Source: Croceicoccus gelatinilyticus
Lineage (GTDB): Bacteria; Pseudomonadota; Alphaproteobacteria; Sphingomonadales; Sphingomonadaceae
DNA length: 64,000 nt
NCBI RefSeq assembly: GCF_018398395.1
Contig: NZ_JAHCBF010000006.1
Location: forward strand, 124,001-188,000
Direction of reading: 5' to 3'
The translations under genes and the position numbers were made by a program. Positions 26,362 to 37,025 of the stretch are shown one piece after another. The notes under the pieces are model-generated. The model was not told the DNA's origin, ran no database searches, and worked only from the letters and a program-made list of their open reading frames with translations. Each line of letters begins with the position of its first letter. Within the stretch, counting starts at the first letter, position 1.

Positions 26362-26755
26362 CTGGTATTCCCCTGCTGGTTCCTGTTTGTCGCAATAGGC
26401 GAACCGGGCCGGTCCGCGCGGGGGCGAGAACGTCAACGCGGTGAAGCGCGATCTGCAACAAAACGCAGAGTATGCCTTACGATGAAGGCGGGAGTCCTTA
26501 GCCCTTGCGAGCCGTCTAGATACGCTTTCAAACGTTTGCCACCGGCAGGGGAACAAATCCGGCCAATAAACATATTGGCGTTGCATAAACACAACACGCC
26601 GCATATTCGACAGGCGAGAAGCGCGAATGTCAGGCGGTGCCATGTCGCAACAGTAGTGATACTTTCGTATCACTGGCGATCTGTGTGTCATGGCAATTCT
26701 TTTGTATGATATTTGTAAGTAAATATCGAATTTTTACCTTTGGGAGCATTGCCTA
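26362..26755. other. Divergent intergenic region, TonB receptor and BCCT carrier
   Basis: The 394-bp region contains the CAAACGTTTG site and an AT-rich block just before the BCCT gene (26690-26740) likely to hold its promoter. No small gene was found. Confidence 0.5.
26529..26538. promoter_or_regulatory. Candidate LacI-family operator CAAACGTTTG
   Basis: A perfect 10-bp palindrome with central CG, followed by CC. It is one of three CAAwCGwTTG sites; see also 34650 and 44070. Confidence 0.55.
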
Positions 26756-28293
<1,538 letters not shown>

Positions 28294-28297
<4 letters not shown>

Positions 28298-29052
28298 AGC
28301 GAGGAACCCCCGTCCAGGACGAATTCCGCACCAGTGGCGAACGAGCTTTCGTCGCTGGCGAGGTAAAGGCATAGCGCCGCCACCTCGTCCGGGCGGCCAA
28401 TGCGGCCGATCGGATGGCTCGCCACCCATTGGGCGTAGAGCTTGTCGGGATCTTCCGACTGCTCAAGCACCTTGTCCAAAATGGGCGTGCGGATGACGCC
28501 CGGATGCACCGAGTTGCAGCGCATCTGGTATCCCGAATGCGCGTAGTGCAGCGCGATCGACTTGGTCATGTGCGTCACGCCGGCCTTCGCCGCATTATAG
28601 GCGACGAGGTAGTCGGCAGCCTTCATGCTCGCCATCGAGGCGATGTTGATGACCGATCCGCCATGTTTCTTCATCAGCGGCACGACGTGCTTGCAGCCGA
28701 GGAATACGCCCGCAAGGTCGACGTCCAGCTCATGCTTGAACGCATCCAGCGAGCAGGTTTCGACATTGCCGATCGTGGTGATGCCGGCGCAATTTACCAG
28801 CACGTCGCACCGCCCGTGGACGACCTCCATCGCGGCAAAGGCATCCACCCAGCGGTCTTCCTTCGTCACGTCGAGGGAGAGGAAGCTGGCGGCAGACCCC
28901 AGCTCTTCTACCAGGGCGCGTCCGGCCTCCTCGTCGATGTCGGCGGCCACGACGCTCGCCCCCTCGGCGACGAAGCGCCTGACGATGGCGTCGCCAAGGC
29001 CGGAGGCCGCGCCGGTAACCAGCGCGACCTTGCCTTCGATACGCCCGCTCAT
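28294..29052 (-). CDS. Short-chain dehydrogenase/reductase
   Basis: A 252-residue classical SDR: TGAASGLGD (cofactor loop, about 14-22), NCAGITT, active-site Ser in INIASMAS, YNAAKAG with the Tyr-Lys pair, and a C-terminal AEFVLDGG. An Asp after the second strand (AADID) favours NAD(H). The start overlaps the stop of the PQQ dehydrogenase by 4 bp (ATGA), so the two are translationally coupled and may catalyse consecutive oxidations of one substrate. Confidence 0.9.
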
Positions 29053-30998
29053 TCGCTGTCGGCGTCTTCCTTGACGCCATAAGCGAGGAACATATTGCCC
29101 GGCATCTTGCCCGAAAAACCGTATCCCGAAGTGATGAACAGCATGCCCTTGTGCGGCATCGGGGCCGAACCGCCCGAGAACGATCCGCCGCGGCCCTTTT
29201 CACCGTTCACGCCGGTATATTCGATTGTCGTGTCGATATCCCAAAGCACCTTGCCGTCCGCGGCGCTGTAGGCGCGAACGTGGCCGTCATTGGCCCCTGC
29301 AAAGACGAGATCGGGCGTGGCCGAGATCGCGCCTGAATAGCCGGGATAGCACGCCGTGCGACCTTCGCAGACATCTTCCGATGGGGTCTGCCAGACATAT
29401 TCGCCGGTCGCGATATCCAGCGCATACATGCCCGGACGCGGATCCATGTCGTATTCCTGCCCATCGGGAACATCGGACACCGGCACGAAGAGAACGCCAT
29501 CAACCGCGGCCAAGCCGAAGTGGATGCCGCCCACGATCCCGCCGCGGCCGACTTGCGTCTTCCAGACCATCTTCCCGGTATCGGGATCGACACCGAAGGC
29601 CGCTCCCGATTTCTGGCCCAGCAGGATCATGTCCTTGCCGTCCTTCGTCTTGGCGAGCACCGGGTTCACGCCGAAGTCGTAGTCGGGGCCGTCCTCTTCA
29701 GGGCAGTTGCCCTGATCGGCTTCCTCGCACGAGCCGTTCCAGGCATCGTTTTCGAACGCTTGGAAGTGCCAGTCGATATTGCCGGTTTCCATGTCGATCG
29801 CGACAAGCGAGTCGCTCATGTCAGTGGCAGGGCCGGTGTAGTTGTCGCCCGTCGCGACGTAGATGCGGCCACGTTCGACATCGATTGTCGGCGCCGACCA
29901 GATGGGCACGCCCGACGGGCCGATAAGATCATTGCCCCTGATGCCGGGCGCCCCTTCCTTCGGCTCTTCGATCAGATAGGTGCGCCACTTTTCCTCACCC
30001 GTCGCGGCATCAACCGCGATCAGCGATCCGCGGAACGTGCAGCAAGGATAGCCGGGAGTCGCAGCCGCGCCTTCCTCAAGCGAGGAGACCGGGATGTAGA
30101 GCACGCCGTCATGATAGGCCTGCGCACCGGTCAACGTGGTAGAAGAGTGATCGTCGGCGGAAATCTTCCAGACCTGCTTTCCGGTAAACGCCTCGACCGC
30201 ATAGGCATTGCCCGTCACGTCGCCGAAGAATGCGAGCGGATTGGCGTCCGGATCGTCCTTGTCCCAGCTTTGCACCGTGATGCCTGTGCGCACTTCCGCA
30301 TCGCTTTCGAAGGCCCAGCGCTGGCAGCCCGTTTCCTCGTCCAGCGCACGGACCTGGTTGTCCTGCCCGCCGAAGATCACCGCGCCGCCGACGAAAGCGG
30401 GCTGCGAACGAACGCGCGTCGCATTCGGGATGGCAAGCGCCCACTTCAACTCCAGATCGCCAACGTTGGTCGCATCGATCCCGGCCATGTCGGCGGGTAC
30501 GAAATGCGTGTTGCCCGCGTCGACGCCCCAGAAGGGGTAGCTGGTCGGCGCCCCCAGATCGAAGCTGGCCTTTGCGCCCTCGCACTGCGGGACAGGCGTT
30601 GCTTGCGATGCGCCCATCGGGCGACCCGCGAGATATTCGGAAACGATCGTCTTCTCGCTATCGTCCAGCGCCGATGCCATCGGGGCCATCACGCCTGTCG
30701 TCAGCACCTTGTAGATCGCCTCTGGCGTCATCTGCTGGACGATGAGCTTGGCAGGCGCACGCGCAACACCGGAATCATGGCAAGCGGCGCAGTTTTCGGT
30801 CCAGATCTTGTCGCCCTGCTCGTTCGTTTCGGCAGGCAGCGAGCTAAGATCGCGGTAATTATCGGCGGCGACGCCCCGTTCTTCGCGAGGTGCGGCTTCC
30901 AGTCCGCTCCCGCCGAATGCAATCGCCGAAACAAGGGCGGCCGTACTTATGCCAAGCGCCCCTATGCGAAGCTTCTGCCTCGCAAGCCCAATACCCAT
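29049..30998 (-). CDS. Cytochrome c-PQQ beta-propeller dehydrogenase (PVA-dehydrogenase-like)
   Basis: A 649-residue periplasmic quinohemoprotein. An N-terminal signal segment precedes a cytochrome c domain with CAACH (Cys70, Cys73, His74) and a likely Met ligand in VMAPMAS. An eight-bladed PQQ propeller follows with repeated G-E-x-W-type blades. YPCCTF (about 310) is a vicinal disulfide pair as in quinoprotein alcohol dehydrogenases. Heme N-terminal to the propeller is the order seen in polyvinyl-alcohol dehydrogenases rather than in type II alcohol dehydrogenases, where it is C-terminal. Substrate is unproven. ATG 30998 follows GGGAG. The SDR is coupled downstream. Confidence 0.88.
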   Translation of the reverse strand: MGIGLARQKLRIGALGISTAALVSAIAFGGSGLEAAPREERGVAADNYRDLSSLPAETNEQGDKIWTENCAACHDSGVARAPAKLIVQQMTPEAIYKVLTTGVMAPMASALDDSEKTIVSEYLAGRPMGASQATPVPQCEGAKASFDLGAPTSYPFWGVDAGNTHFVPADMAGIDATNVGDLELKWALAIPNATRVRSQPAFVGGAVIFGGQDNQVRALDEETGCQRWAFESDAEVRTGITVQSWDKDDPDANPLAFFGDVTGNAYAVEAFTGKQVWKISADDHSSTTLTGAQAYHDGVLYIPVSSLEEGAAATPGYPCCTFRGSLIAVDAATGEEKWRTYLIEEPKEGAPGIRGNDLIGPSGVPIWSAPTIDVERGRIYVATGDNYTGPATDMSDSLVAIDMETGNIDWHFQAFENDAWNGSCEEADQGNCPEEDGPDYDFGVNPVLAKTKDGKDMILLGQKSGAAFGVDPDTGKMVWKTQVGRGGIVGGIHFGLAAVDGVLFVPVSDVPDGQEYDMDPRPGMYALDIATGEYVWQTPSEDVCEGRTACYPGYSGAISATPDLVFAGANDGHVRAYSAADGKVLWDIDTTIEYTGVNGEKGRGGSFSGGSAPMPHKGMLFITSGYGFSGKMPGNMFLAYGVKEDADSE

Positions 30999-31103
30999 CC
31001 CGTTTTCTCCCAGACAATTCACTAGTGGTCGTCTTGGATGCAGGAATGGACGGGCAGGGCAGGGCGGGTAAAGCTGTCCTTACTGCCAGAAATGCAAAAG
31101 AAA

Positions 31104-31126
31104 GGGGGCGGTTCAAAGCCGCCCCC
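31104..31126 (-). terminator. Terminator of the TonB-like gene
   Basis: GGGGGCGG / CCGCCCCC with a 7-base loop. The minus-strand continuation is T-rich (TTTCTTTT). Confidence 0.85.
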
Positions 31127-31151
31127 GTCAACATTGCAATCTGACGCTGTC

Positions 31152-31655
31152 CTAGCCGGCTGGCCGCACGACAGACATTGCCACTACGGTGCGATCTTCT
31201 CCTGCAAGGCGTTGCAGGTGGCTGTCATGCACCTTCTCTGCAATCCTTTCATAGGCACGGTCGGTTTCGGCGAAAATGAAATCCGCCTGATAAAGCTGCC
31301 CCTCGCGGACATTCATCGGCAGCGGATGCATCGTCTTCAGATTGCGGACCGAACGCAGTGCAGCGCGGTCGATCCAGCCAGAGCGGGACTTGCGGACAAG
31401 CGCGATATCGGTCGGCTTCCCATCTTCATCGCAAGTGAACTGCACTTGCGCATAATCGCTGGGTATGGCGCGAGGCGAGGGCAAGCGCGTGCGTTCGAAA
31501 GTTGCGCTCAGGTCTTCGGAGATCTGGCTAATCCAGGCGGACATGCCGGGCTGAGCGGCGACGACGATTTCTTCGTCCTGCGCCATTGCAGACGGTGTCC
31601 AGACCATCATGGCACCTGCCATGATGCATGCGGTTGTTTTCGTGACGTAGTTCAT
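31152..31655 (-). CDS. TonB C-terminal-like periplasmic protein
   Basis: A 167-residue protein has a signal peptide (MNYVTKTTACIMAGAMMVWTPSAMA) and a C-terminal part with DYAQVQFTCDEDGKPTDIALVRKSRSGWIDRAALRSVRNLKTMHPLP, which follows the TonB C-terminal fold. It lacks the N-terminal membrane anchor and Pro-rich linker of true TonB, so it is probably a periplasmic accessory rather than an energy transducer. Single-gene unit with its own terminator. Confidence 0.75.
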   Translation of the reverse strand: MNYVTKTTACIMAGAMMVWTPSAMAQDEEIVVAAQPGMSAWISQISEDLSATFERTRLPSPRAIPSDYAQVQFTCDEDGKPTDIALVRKSRSGWIDRAALRSVRNLKTMHPLPMNVREGQLYQADFIFAETDRAYERIAEKVHDSHLQRLAGEDRTVVAMSVVRPAG

Positions 31656-32012
31656 CGGACCATCCTTTCATTGGATGGCCGGCCAACGGGCCAGTTGATT
31701 TATGCTGCGACCCTTGTTGTTCTTTCAAATGGACGAGTGGTCGGCCTGAAGCTGGCTTGTTCCCCCCAACTTCATGGCTGGACGATCTGCCCTTAGATGG
31801 CGGGTGTCAAAGGTTACATGGACAACTTTATTAAGTTGCAACTTGGGGTTTGGATGTGTCCCGTCTTCATTCTGATGAAAACTGGAAAAGCGATATTATT
31901 GCCCGGGCGTTGACATCTTTGTCAGCATCACCAAGCCAGATGGCCTGACGATGCACCTTTAGTACTTTCCTGCCGCCCCCTGTGGCCAAACGCGATTCGG
32001 TCCCCTAACTCG
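31656..32012. other. Divergent intergenic region before putP
   Basis: The 357-bp region contains the palindrome CAACTT-TATT-AAGTTG at 31823-31838, which could be an operator or RNA hairpin. Otherwise nothing recognisable. Confidence 0.5.
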
Positions 32013-33494
32013 ATGCGCATGGCTACAGGAACACTCATCTCCCTCACTCTCTATTTCGTGCTGATGCTGGGCATCGGCCTGTTCGCGTGGAAGAAGTCGA
32101 CCGACAGTTCGGAAGGCTATCTGCTTGGCGGGCGTAACCTGCCTCCTGCCGTCGCGGCTCTGTCCGCGGGCGCGTCCGACATGTCGGGCTGGCTGCTGCT
32201 GGGCCTTCCCGGCGCGCTATATGCCAGCGGCCTTGTCGAGGCGTGGATCGGCATCGGTCTGTTCGTCGGCGCGCTGGCGAACTGGATCATCGTCGCGCCC
32301 CGACTCCGACAGCAGACGGTCGACTATGGCAATGCGCTGACGATCCCCGAATTCCTCGCCAACCGCTTTCCCGACCGCGCCATCGCGCTGCGCGTCGTTT
32401 CCGCCATCATCATCGTGCTGTTCTTCACGGTCTATACCGCGGCAGGCCTTGTCGGCGGCGGCAAGCTGTTCGTGTCGAGCTTTGCGGGCCTGTTCGGCGA
32501 TACCGGCATGAGCGATTACATGACCGGCATCTGGCTGACCGCAGGTGTCGTGCTGGCCTATACGATGGTCGGCGGCTTCCTTGCCGTGTCGCTGACCGAC
32601 TTCGTGCAGGGCTGCATCATGGTCGTCGCGCTCGTCCTCATGCCGGTCGTGGTGCTCACCAGCGACGGCGGCAGCGCCACAGTTGCCGAGGCCGTGCGCC
32701 AGGTCGATCCTGAATTCCTCTCGCTGTTCTCGGGCCTGACGGTCGTCGGCTTCCTGTCGGCAGTGACGTGGGGGCTCGGCTACTTCGGGCAGCCGCACAT
32801 CATCGTACGCTTCATGGCGGTGAAGGAAGGCGGCGTGAAGACGGCGCGCAACATCGGCATGAGCTGGATGTTCGTGTCGCTGATCGGCGCGCTGGGCGTC
32901 GGCATCCTTGGCCGCGCGCATGTCGAGATCAACAACCTCGTCCTCGACGATCCGGAAACGATCTTCATCCTTCTGGCCGACACGCTGTTCCACCCGCTGA
33001 TCACCGGCTTCCTGCTCGCCGCGCTTCTGGCCGCGATCATGAGCACGATCAGCTCGCAGCTTCTCGTCGCCTCGTCCTCGCTGACGGAGGATTTCTACCG
33101 CCTGTTCCTGCGCAAGACCGCGTCGGAGCGTGAGACGGTGAACGTGTCGCGTGTCTGCGTCCTGCTGGTGGCGCTTGCGGCCATCGGCATCGCGGCGGAC
33201 CCGGAAAGCGAAGTCCTTGGCCTTGTGTCCAATGCATGGGCAGGGTTCGGTGCCGCCTTCGGGCCGCTGATCATCCTTGCACTGACGTGGGACAAGATGA
33301 CGGGCACGGGCGCGGTTGCCGGTCTCGTCTCGGGCGCGCTGGTCGTGATCGCGTGGATCGCGCTTGGCCTCAACGCCAGCTTCCTTGGCGGGCCCGGTGT
33401 CTACGAGATCATCCCGGGCTTCATCGTATCGTGGCTGGCGATCGTCCTCGTCAGCCGCGCGACGGCTCCCAAGGAAGTTGCCCAGACAGCCTGA
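32013..33494 (+). CDS. putP: Sodium/proline symporter
   Basis: A 493-residue SSS-family carrier with 13 predicted helices. GYLLGGRNLPPAVAALSAGASDMSGWLLLGLPGALYASG is the diagnostic PutP segment containing Na+ and proline site residues, and GYFGQPHIIVRFMAVK is also PutP-type. ATG 32013 or ATG 32019 may be used. It converges exactly onto the GH68 gene with no gap. No proline dehydrogenase is nearby. Confidence 0.92.
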   Translation: MRMATGTLISLTLYFVLMLGIGLFAWKKSTDSSEGYLLGGRNLPPAVAALSAGASDMSGWLLLGLPGALYASGLVEAWIGIGLFVGALANWIIVAPRLRQQTVDYGNALTIPEFLANRFPDRAIALRVVSAIIIVLFFTVYTAAGLVGGGKLFVSSFAGLFGDTGMSDYMTGIWLTAGVVLAYTMVGGFLAVSLTDFVQGCIMVVALVLMPVVVLTSDGGSATVAEAVRQVDPEFLSLFSGLTVVGFLSAVTWGLGYFGQPHIIVRFMAVKEGGVKTARNIGMSWMFVSLIGALGVGILGRAHVEINNLVLDDPETIFILLADTLFHPLITGFLLAALLAAIMSTISSQLLVASSSLTEDFYRLFLRKTASERETVNVSRVCVLLVALAAIGIAADPESEVLGLVSNAWAGFGAAFGPLIILALTWDKMTGTGAVAGLVSGALVVIAWIALGLNASFLGGPGVYEIIPGFIVSWLAIVLVSRATAPKEVAQTA

Positions 33495-34628
33495 TCAGGC
33501 GAGACGGGCGTTCGTCCCGTCAAGCTCGACGCGAAGGAAGGGCGCAAAGGTCCCGCCGAAATGCGCGCGGCCCTGCGGCTTTTCCTTCGCGTCGGGATCG
33601 CCGATTCCGCAGTAGTCGGCAAAGCTCATCACCCGCATGTCGGGCAGGACCCACCAGCTATAGGCCTGGAACGGTTCGTCCTGCGGATTGGCAAAGACCA
33701 GACCGTCGGAATTGAGCAGGGTCCACGGCCCCTCTATCCGATCGGCGACGGCCCCATACAGGCCGGTCGGCGCATTGACGCAACGATCGAAGACGGCTGC
33801 CTGCGTGGACCAGAACAAGTAGAGGCGGCCGTCCTCTTCCACGATGTGCGGACGTTCCAGCTCGTTGTTGAGGCCACTGGCATCGACCAGCGGGGGCAGG
33901 GGGCGATAGGTGCCAGATCCATCGGCCTCGGCCAGCCCGATCACGCCGTTGAAAGGCCCTGGCGATGCCTTTGCCGATCCTGTGAACAAGAGCATTTCGC
34001 GCCCGTCGGTCGTCGTCCACGCAAAGGGATCGCGAAACGCCTTTATCGTGCCGATCCCGCCGCCCGGGCGGTCCGCGCACATGTATGCGCCGGAGCCGGG
34101 GGGGAGCAGCTCTTTCAGCGGCTCCCACCCTGCGAATATCGCATCGCAGTTCGCCAACGCGCTGTACGTGCGTAGCAAGCGCTGGCGATTGGGTGATCCG
34201 TCCTTCCCGCGCTGGCCGGCTGCCGTGAAATAGAGCGCGACGCGCCCTGCTTCGATCCGCGCGCAGCCCGACCACTCGCGGGAACCGGGCGAGAAGCCCT
34301 CGGGAAGGGCGGGGCCCAGATGGCGAAATGACCCGCCCACGTGATGAAAGCAGTGGATGCGTGCCAGCCCGTGGCGCAATTCCGGATCGTCGTTGACGGG
34401 CGCGGCCAGCGCAAACCACAATTCGCCGCCGCGCCAAGCAACCGGCGCGCCCGATATGTCCGCCAGCGGCCATGCATCCCAGACGTCGAGATCAGCGCTG
34501 ATCCGGACTAAGTCATGCACCCCGATCGCAGCGATCCGATCGAATTCGCGCCAGTTCAAAGTCGCGAAATCGTCTGCCGTCCAGCGCAGCGTGCAGATGT
34601 CCAGATCTAGGGTGTCCGCAAAGTGCAT
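33495..34628 (-). CDS. Glycoside hydrolase family 68 (levansucrase/beta-fructofuranosidase type)
   Basis: A 377-residue five-bladed propeller enzyme of GH68. The triad is visible: nucleophile Asp51 in VWDAWPL, stabiliser Asp200 in FRDP, acid/base Glu258 in ELERPH. The family splits sucrose and may polymerise fructose into levan or inulin. No signal peptide is present, so the enzyme is cytosolic or uses unconventional export, as reported for some Gram-negative levansucrases. ATG 34628 is taken; a TTG at 34652 would add 8 residues. Neither has a clear Shine-Dalgarno. A CAATCGTTTG site lies 22 bp upstream, linking it to the LacI and fructokinase locus. Confidence 0.88.
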   Translation of the reverse strand: MHFADTLDLDICTLRWTADDFATLNWREFDRIAAIGVHDLVRISADLDVWDAWPLADISGAPVAWRGGELWFALAAPVNDDPELRHGLARIHCFHHVGGSFRHLGPALPEGFSPGSREWSGCARIEAGRVALYFTAAGQRGKDGSPNRQRLLRTYSALANCDAIFAGWEPLKELLPPGSGAYMCADRPGGGIGTIKAFRDPFAWTTTDGREMLLFTGSAKASPGPFNGVIGLAEADGSGTYRPLPPLVDASGLNNELERPHIVEEDGRLYLFWSTQAAVFDRCVNAPTGLYGAVADRIEGPWTLLNSDGLVFANPQDEPFQAYSWWVLPDMRVMSFADYCGIGDPDAKEKPQGRAHFGGTFAPFLRVELDGTNARLA

Positions 34629-34649
34629 AAAAAGCGAATAATCAGCATG

Positions 34650-34659
34650 CAATCGTTTG
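34650..34659. promoter_or_regulatory. Candidate LacI-family operator CAATCGTTTG
   Basis: Matches the CAAwCGwTTG pattern, 22-31 bp upstream of the GH68 start codon, where bound repressor would block transcription. Confidence 0.5.
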
Positions 34660-34768
34660 TAAAACGCTAAACAGCGCTGATCTTGTACGTTTTTGCGTTA
34701 TTTCCGGGTCATAGCGCCTCTGCACACGCAGGCTTTGCGCCGCGTCGCGCTTCGGCCATAGAGGTCAG

Positions 34769-35455
34769 ATGGAACCGGTCGGAGAAGCAGCAGACGAAAC
34801 AGCGGCGCAACGTGCGCTTACCCCGCGTCAGCGCGAACGCCGCGCCCGGATCCTGTCGACGACCTACTCGCTTCTGGCTGAACACGGCTACGACGGCGTT
34901 TCGATGAAGATGATCGCGAAGTCGGCGAAGGTCGCCGAACGCACGCTGTTCAACATTTATTCGTCCAAGGATCTTCTTATCGCGACGAGCGCGCGAGAGC
35001 GGTCGGACGGCATCATGTTGAGCATTGCCGACAATGCGGATGGGGGTGAGCTTGGTTACTTCTACTCGCTCGCCGACACGCTTGCTTATGAAACGCTGGC
35101 AGCCCCGGCGCTTGCCCGCGGGTTGGCAACAGTGCTGGTACGCTATCCGGACCTCGTCGGGCTGGGCGAAATCTACGAACGGCATGTCGGCGAAGTGCTA
35201 AAGGAATTTGCTGAGCGTGGCCGTATAGGGCCGGAAGTCGTGTCGATCATCTGCAACCTCTTTGCGATGCGGATCGTCAGCCTCATCACGCTTTGGTCGG
35301 GCGGCATGATTGGCGACGATGCCCTTAACCCGCAGATGCGGCTTGCCGTTTGCCAGGTGCTGGCGCCACACCTTGACGGTGATCTACAGGCCGAGGTCCT
35401 GGCAGAGGCGCGGGCTGCCGTGGCGCGGATCAGGACTCTCAAGACCTATCCATAA
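34769..35455 (+). CDS. TetR/AcrR-family regulator
   Basis: A 228-residue regulator has an N-terminal helix-turn-helix (about 18-65: RARILSTTYSLLAEHGYDGVSMKMIAKSAKVAERTLFNIYSSKDLL) and an all-helical ligand-binding domain. GAGG precedes the ATG. A near-perfect 20-bp palindrome begins at its stop codon and faces the downstream leader/SnoaL/SDR genes on the same strand, so it most likely controls that operon. The ligand is unknown. Confidence 0.88.
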   Translation: MEPVGEAADETAAQRALTPRQRERRARILSTTYSLLAEHGYDGVSMKMIAKSAKVAERTLFNIYSSKDLLIATSARERSDGIMLSIADNADGGELGYFYSLADTLAYETLAAPALARGLATVLVRYPDLVGLGEIYERHVGEVLKEFAERGRIGPEVVSIICNLFAMRIVSLITLWSGGMIGDDALNPQMRLAVCQVLAPHLDGDLQAEVLAEARAAVARIRTLKTYP

Positions 35456-35473
35456 TTGCAGTGCACTGTAATT
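35454..35473. promoter_or_regulatory. Candidate TetR operator (20-bp palindrome)
   Basis: AATT-G-CAGTGCACTG-T-AATT: 18 of 20 positions are palindromic, overlapping the TetR stop codon and lying about 110 bp before the leader ORF. Confidence 0.65.
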
Positions 35474-35566
35474 TAAGTCTGTGAGACCTTTGCCATGCCC
35501 TCGAAGAAGGGCACCGCAAGGCGCCAGACAAAGACATGCCTTGCTGGTCACGGGAAAGGATCAGTC

Positions 35567-35665
35567 ATGTCACTCACGACAGCAAAATTGCGCGTCCTTC
35601 CCGGACCGATCCCCAGTTTCAGCTTCCCTCGCATGGCCGTTTTCCTCCGAGCCATGCACGTTTGA
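35567..35665 (+). CDS. 32-codon leader peptide or small protein
   Basis: ATG 35567 is preceded at good spacing by GGAAAGGA. The product begins MSLTTAKLRVLPGPIPS, is basic and Pro/Phe-rich and ends AMHV. Its stop lies 6 bp before a strong terminator hairpin that in turn ends about 21 bp before the SnoaL-like gene. That order (ORF, terminator, operon) is what a leader attenuator would look like; an independent small gene is the alternative. No run of a single regulatory amino acid is evident. Confidence 0.45.
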   Translation: MSLTTAKLRVLPGPIPSFSFPRMAVFLRAMHV

Positions 35666-35671
35666 ACCTGG

Positions 35672-35708
35672 GCCGGCAGGCACCCACCCGCCTGCCGGCT
35701 CCGTTTTT
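35672..35708 (+). terminator. Intrinsic terminator in the leader of the SnoaL-SDR operon
   Basis: Stem GCCGGCAGG (35672-35680) / CCTGCCGGC (35691-35699), 10-base loop, then TCCGTTTTT. The SnoaL start codon follows at 35730, so readthrough or antitermination would be needed for upstream transcripts to reach the operon. Confidence 0.75.
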
Positions 35709-35729
35709 ACAGGATCACGGGAGAGACGC

Positions 35730-36254
35730 ATGACCGACATCGAAAAGCTTCTTGCCAAGGACGCGATCCGCGATCTGGCGGCCCGATATATGCGCGGGCA
35801 GGACCGGCTCGACGCCGATCTGCAGATGGGCACGTTCTGGCCAGATTCGACGACCGATTATGGCATCTTCGTCGGCAGCGGCCCCGATTTCGTGCGCTTT
35901 GCGCAGGCGCTGCTGGTCGAACACATCGCCAACCAGCACCTTATCGGCCAGCACCTGATCTGGTTCGATGAAGACGATGCCGACATGGCCTATGGCGAGG
36001 TCTATTTCTACGCCTTCCACCGTATCATCGAGGATGGCGAGTCGATCGATATGACGATCTGCGGCCGCTACATCGACCGGTACGAACGCCGCGATGGCGA
36101 GTGGCGCTTTGCCCATCGTTCGGAAGTCAACGACTGGGCCCGCAAGGAACCTGCCGCCGACGCCTTCCTCAAGACCGATCTCGTCGACGCGCTGATCGGT
36201 CGCCACGACATGCAGGACCGCTCCTACGACCGCGAGTGGCTGAAGAACGCCTGA
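35730..36254 (+). CDS. SnoaL-like / NTF2-superfamily protein
   Basis: A 174-residue cone-fold protein (MTDIEKLLAKDAIRDLAARYMRGQDRLD) has the SnoaL_4 layout: an N-terminal helix pair with Tyr and Asp in the pocket, TTDYGIFVGSG, and YIDRYERRDGEWRFAHR near the end. Family members are dehydratases, isomerases or ring hydroxylase small subunits. GGGAGA precedes the ATG. The SDR starts 14 bp downstream, so both act in one pathway, presumably on a hydroxylated small molecule sensed by the TetR protein. Confidence 0.85.
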   Translation: MTDIEKLLAKDAIRDLAARYMRGQDRLDADLQMGTFWPDSTTDYGIFVGSGPDFVRFAQALLVEHIANQHLIGQHLIWFDEDDADMAYGEVYFYAFHRIIEDGESIDMTICGRYIDRYERRDGEWRFAHRSEVNDWARKEPAADAFLKTDLVDALIGRHDMQDRSYDREWLKNA

Positions 36255-36268
36255 GAAACGGATACCAC

Positions 36269-37021
36269 ATGACCCAGAAGACCATCATCGTCACCGGCGC
36301 GGCCTCCGAAGCAGGACTGGGCTTTGCCACTGCCCGGATGCTGGCCCGCGAAGGGCACGCAATCTACCTGACCGACCTCGATGCAGACGCGGTCGAGGCG
36401 AGGTCGAGCGAGCTGCGCGCCGAAGGGCTGACGGCGACGGGCATGGTGCAGGACGTGACTGATGCTGCCGCCTGGACCGATCTGGTCGAGACGGTGAAGA
36501 AGGACACGGGCCGGATCGACGGGCTGGTCAACAACGCCGGCATCGCGGTGCTCCGCTACATGGCCGACCTCGAAGAGGCGAGCTGGGACAAACAGATCGA
36601 TGTGAACCTGAAAAGCGTTTATCTGGGCTGCCGCGCGGTCCTGCCCGTCATGGAAGCGCAAGAAGCCGGTGCGATCGTCAACCTGTCATCGATCGCCGGT
36701 CTTGTCGGCATTGCCGGTACAGCCGCCTACGCAGCCAGCAAGGGTGGCGTCCGGTTGATGAGCAAGTCGATCGCGCTGGAAGTCGCGGCCAAAGGCATTC
36801 GCGTGAATACGGTGCACCCGGGCGTGATCTGGACCGACATGCAGAAGGTCGCCATTGCCGACAACCCCGACGGCTATGACGCAATCAACGCTTCTATCCC
36901 GATGAAGCACATGGGTGAACCTGACGACATTGCACACACCATCGCGTTCCTGCTGTCCGATGGCGCAAAATACATCACCGGCGCGGAATTCGTCGTCGAT
37001 GGCGGCCTGACCGCCCAGTAA
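36269..37021 (+). CDS. Short-chain dehydrogenase/reductase
   Basis: A 250-residue classical SDR: TGAASEAGLG cofactor loop (10-18), NNAGIAV, catalytic Ser141, Tyr154 and Lys158 (YAASK), VNTVHPGVIWTDM, and AEFVVDGGLTAQ. LTDLD after strand two suggests NAD(H). It is second in the SnoaL operon. It is distinct from the SDR at 28294. Confidence 0.9.
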   Translation: MTQKTIIVTGAASEAGLGFATARMLAREGHAIYLTDLDADAVEARSSELRAEGLTATGMVQDVTDAAAWTDLVETVKKDTGRIDGLVNNAGIAVLRYMADLEEASWDKQIDVNLKSVYLGCRAVLPVMEAQEAGAIVNLSSIAGLVGIAGTAAYAASKGGVRLMSKSIALEVAAKGIRVNTVHPGVIWTDMQKVAIADNPDGYDAINASIPMKHMGEPDDIAHTIAFLLSDGAKYITGAEFVVDGGLTAQ

Positions 37022-37025
37022 ATGA

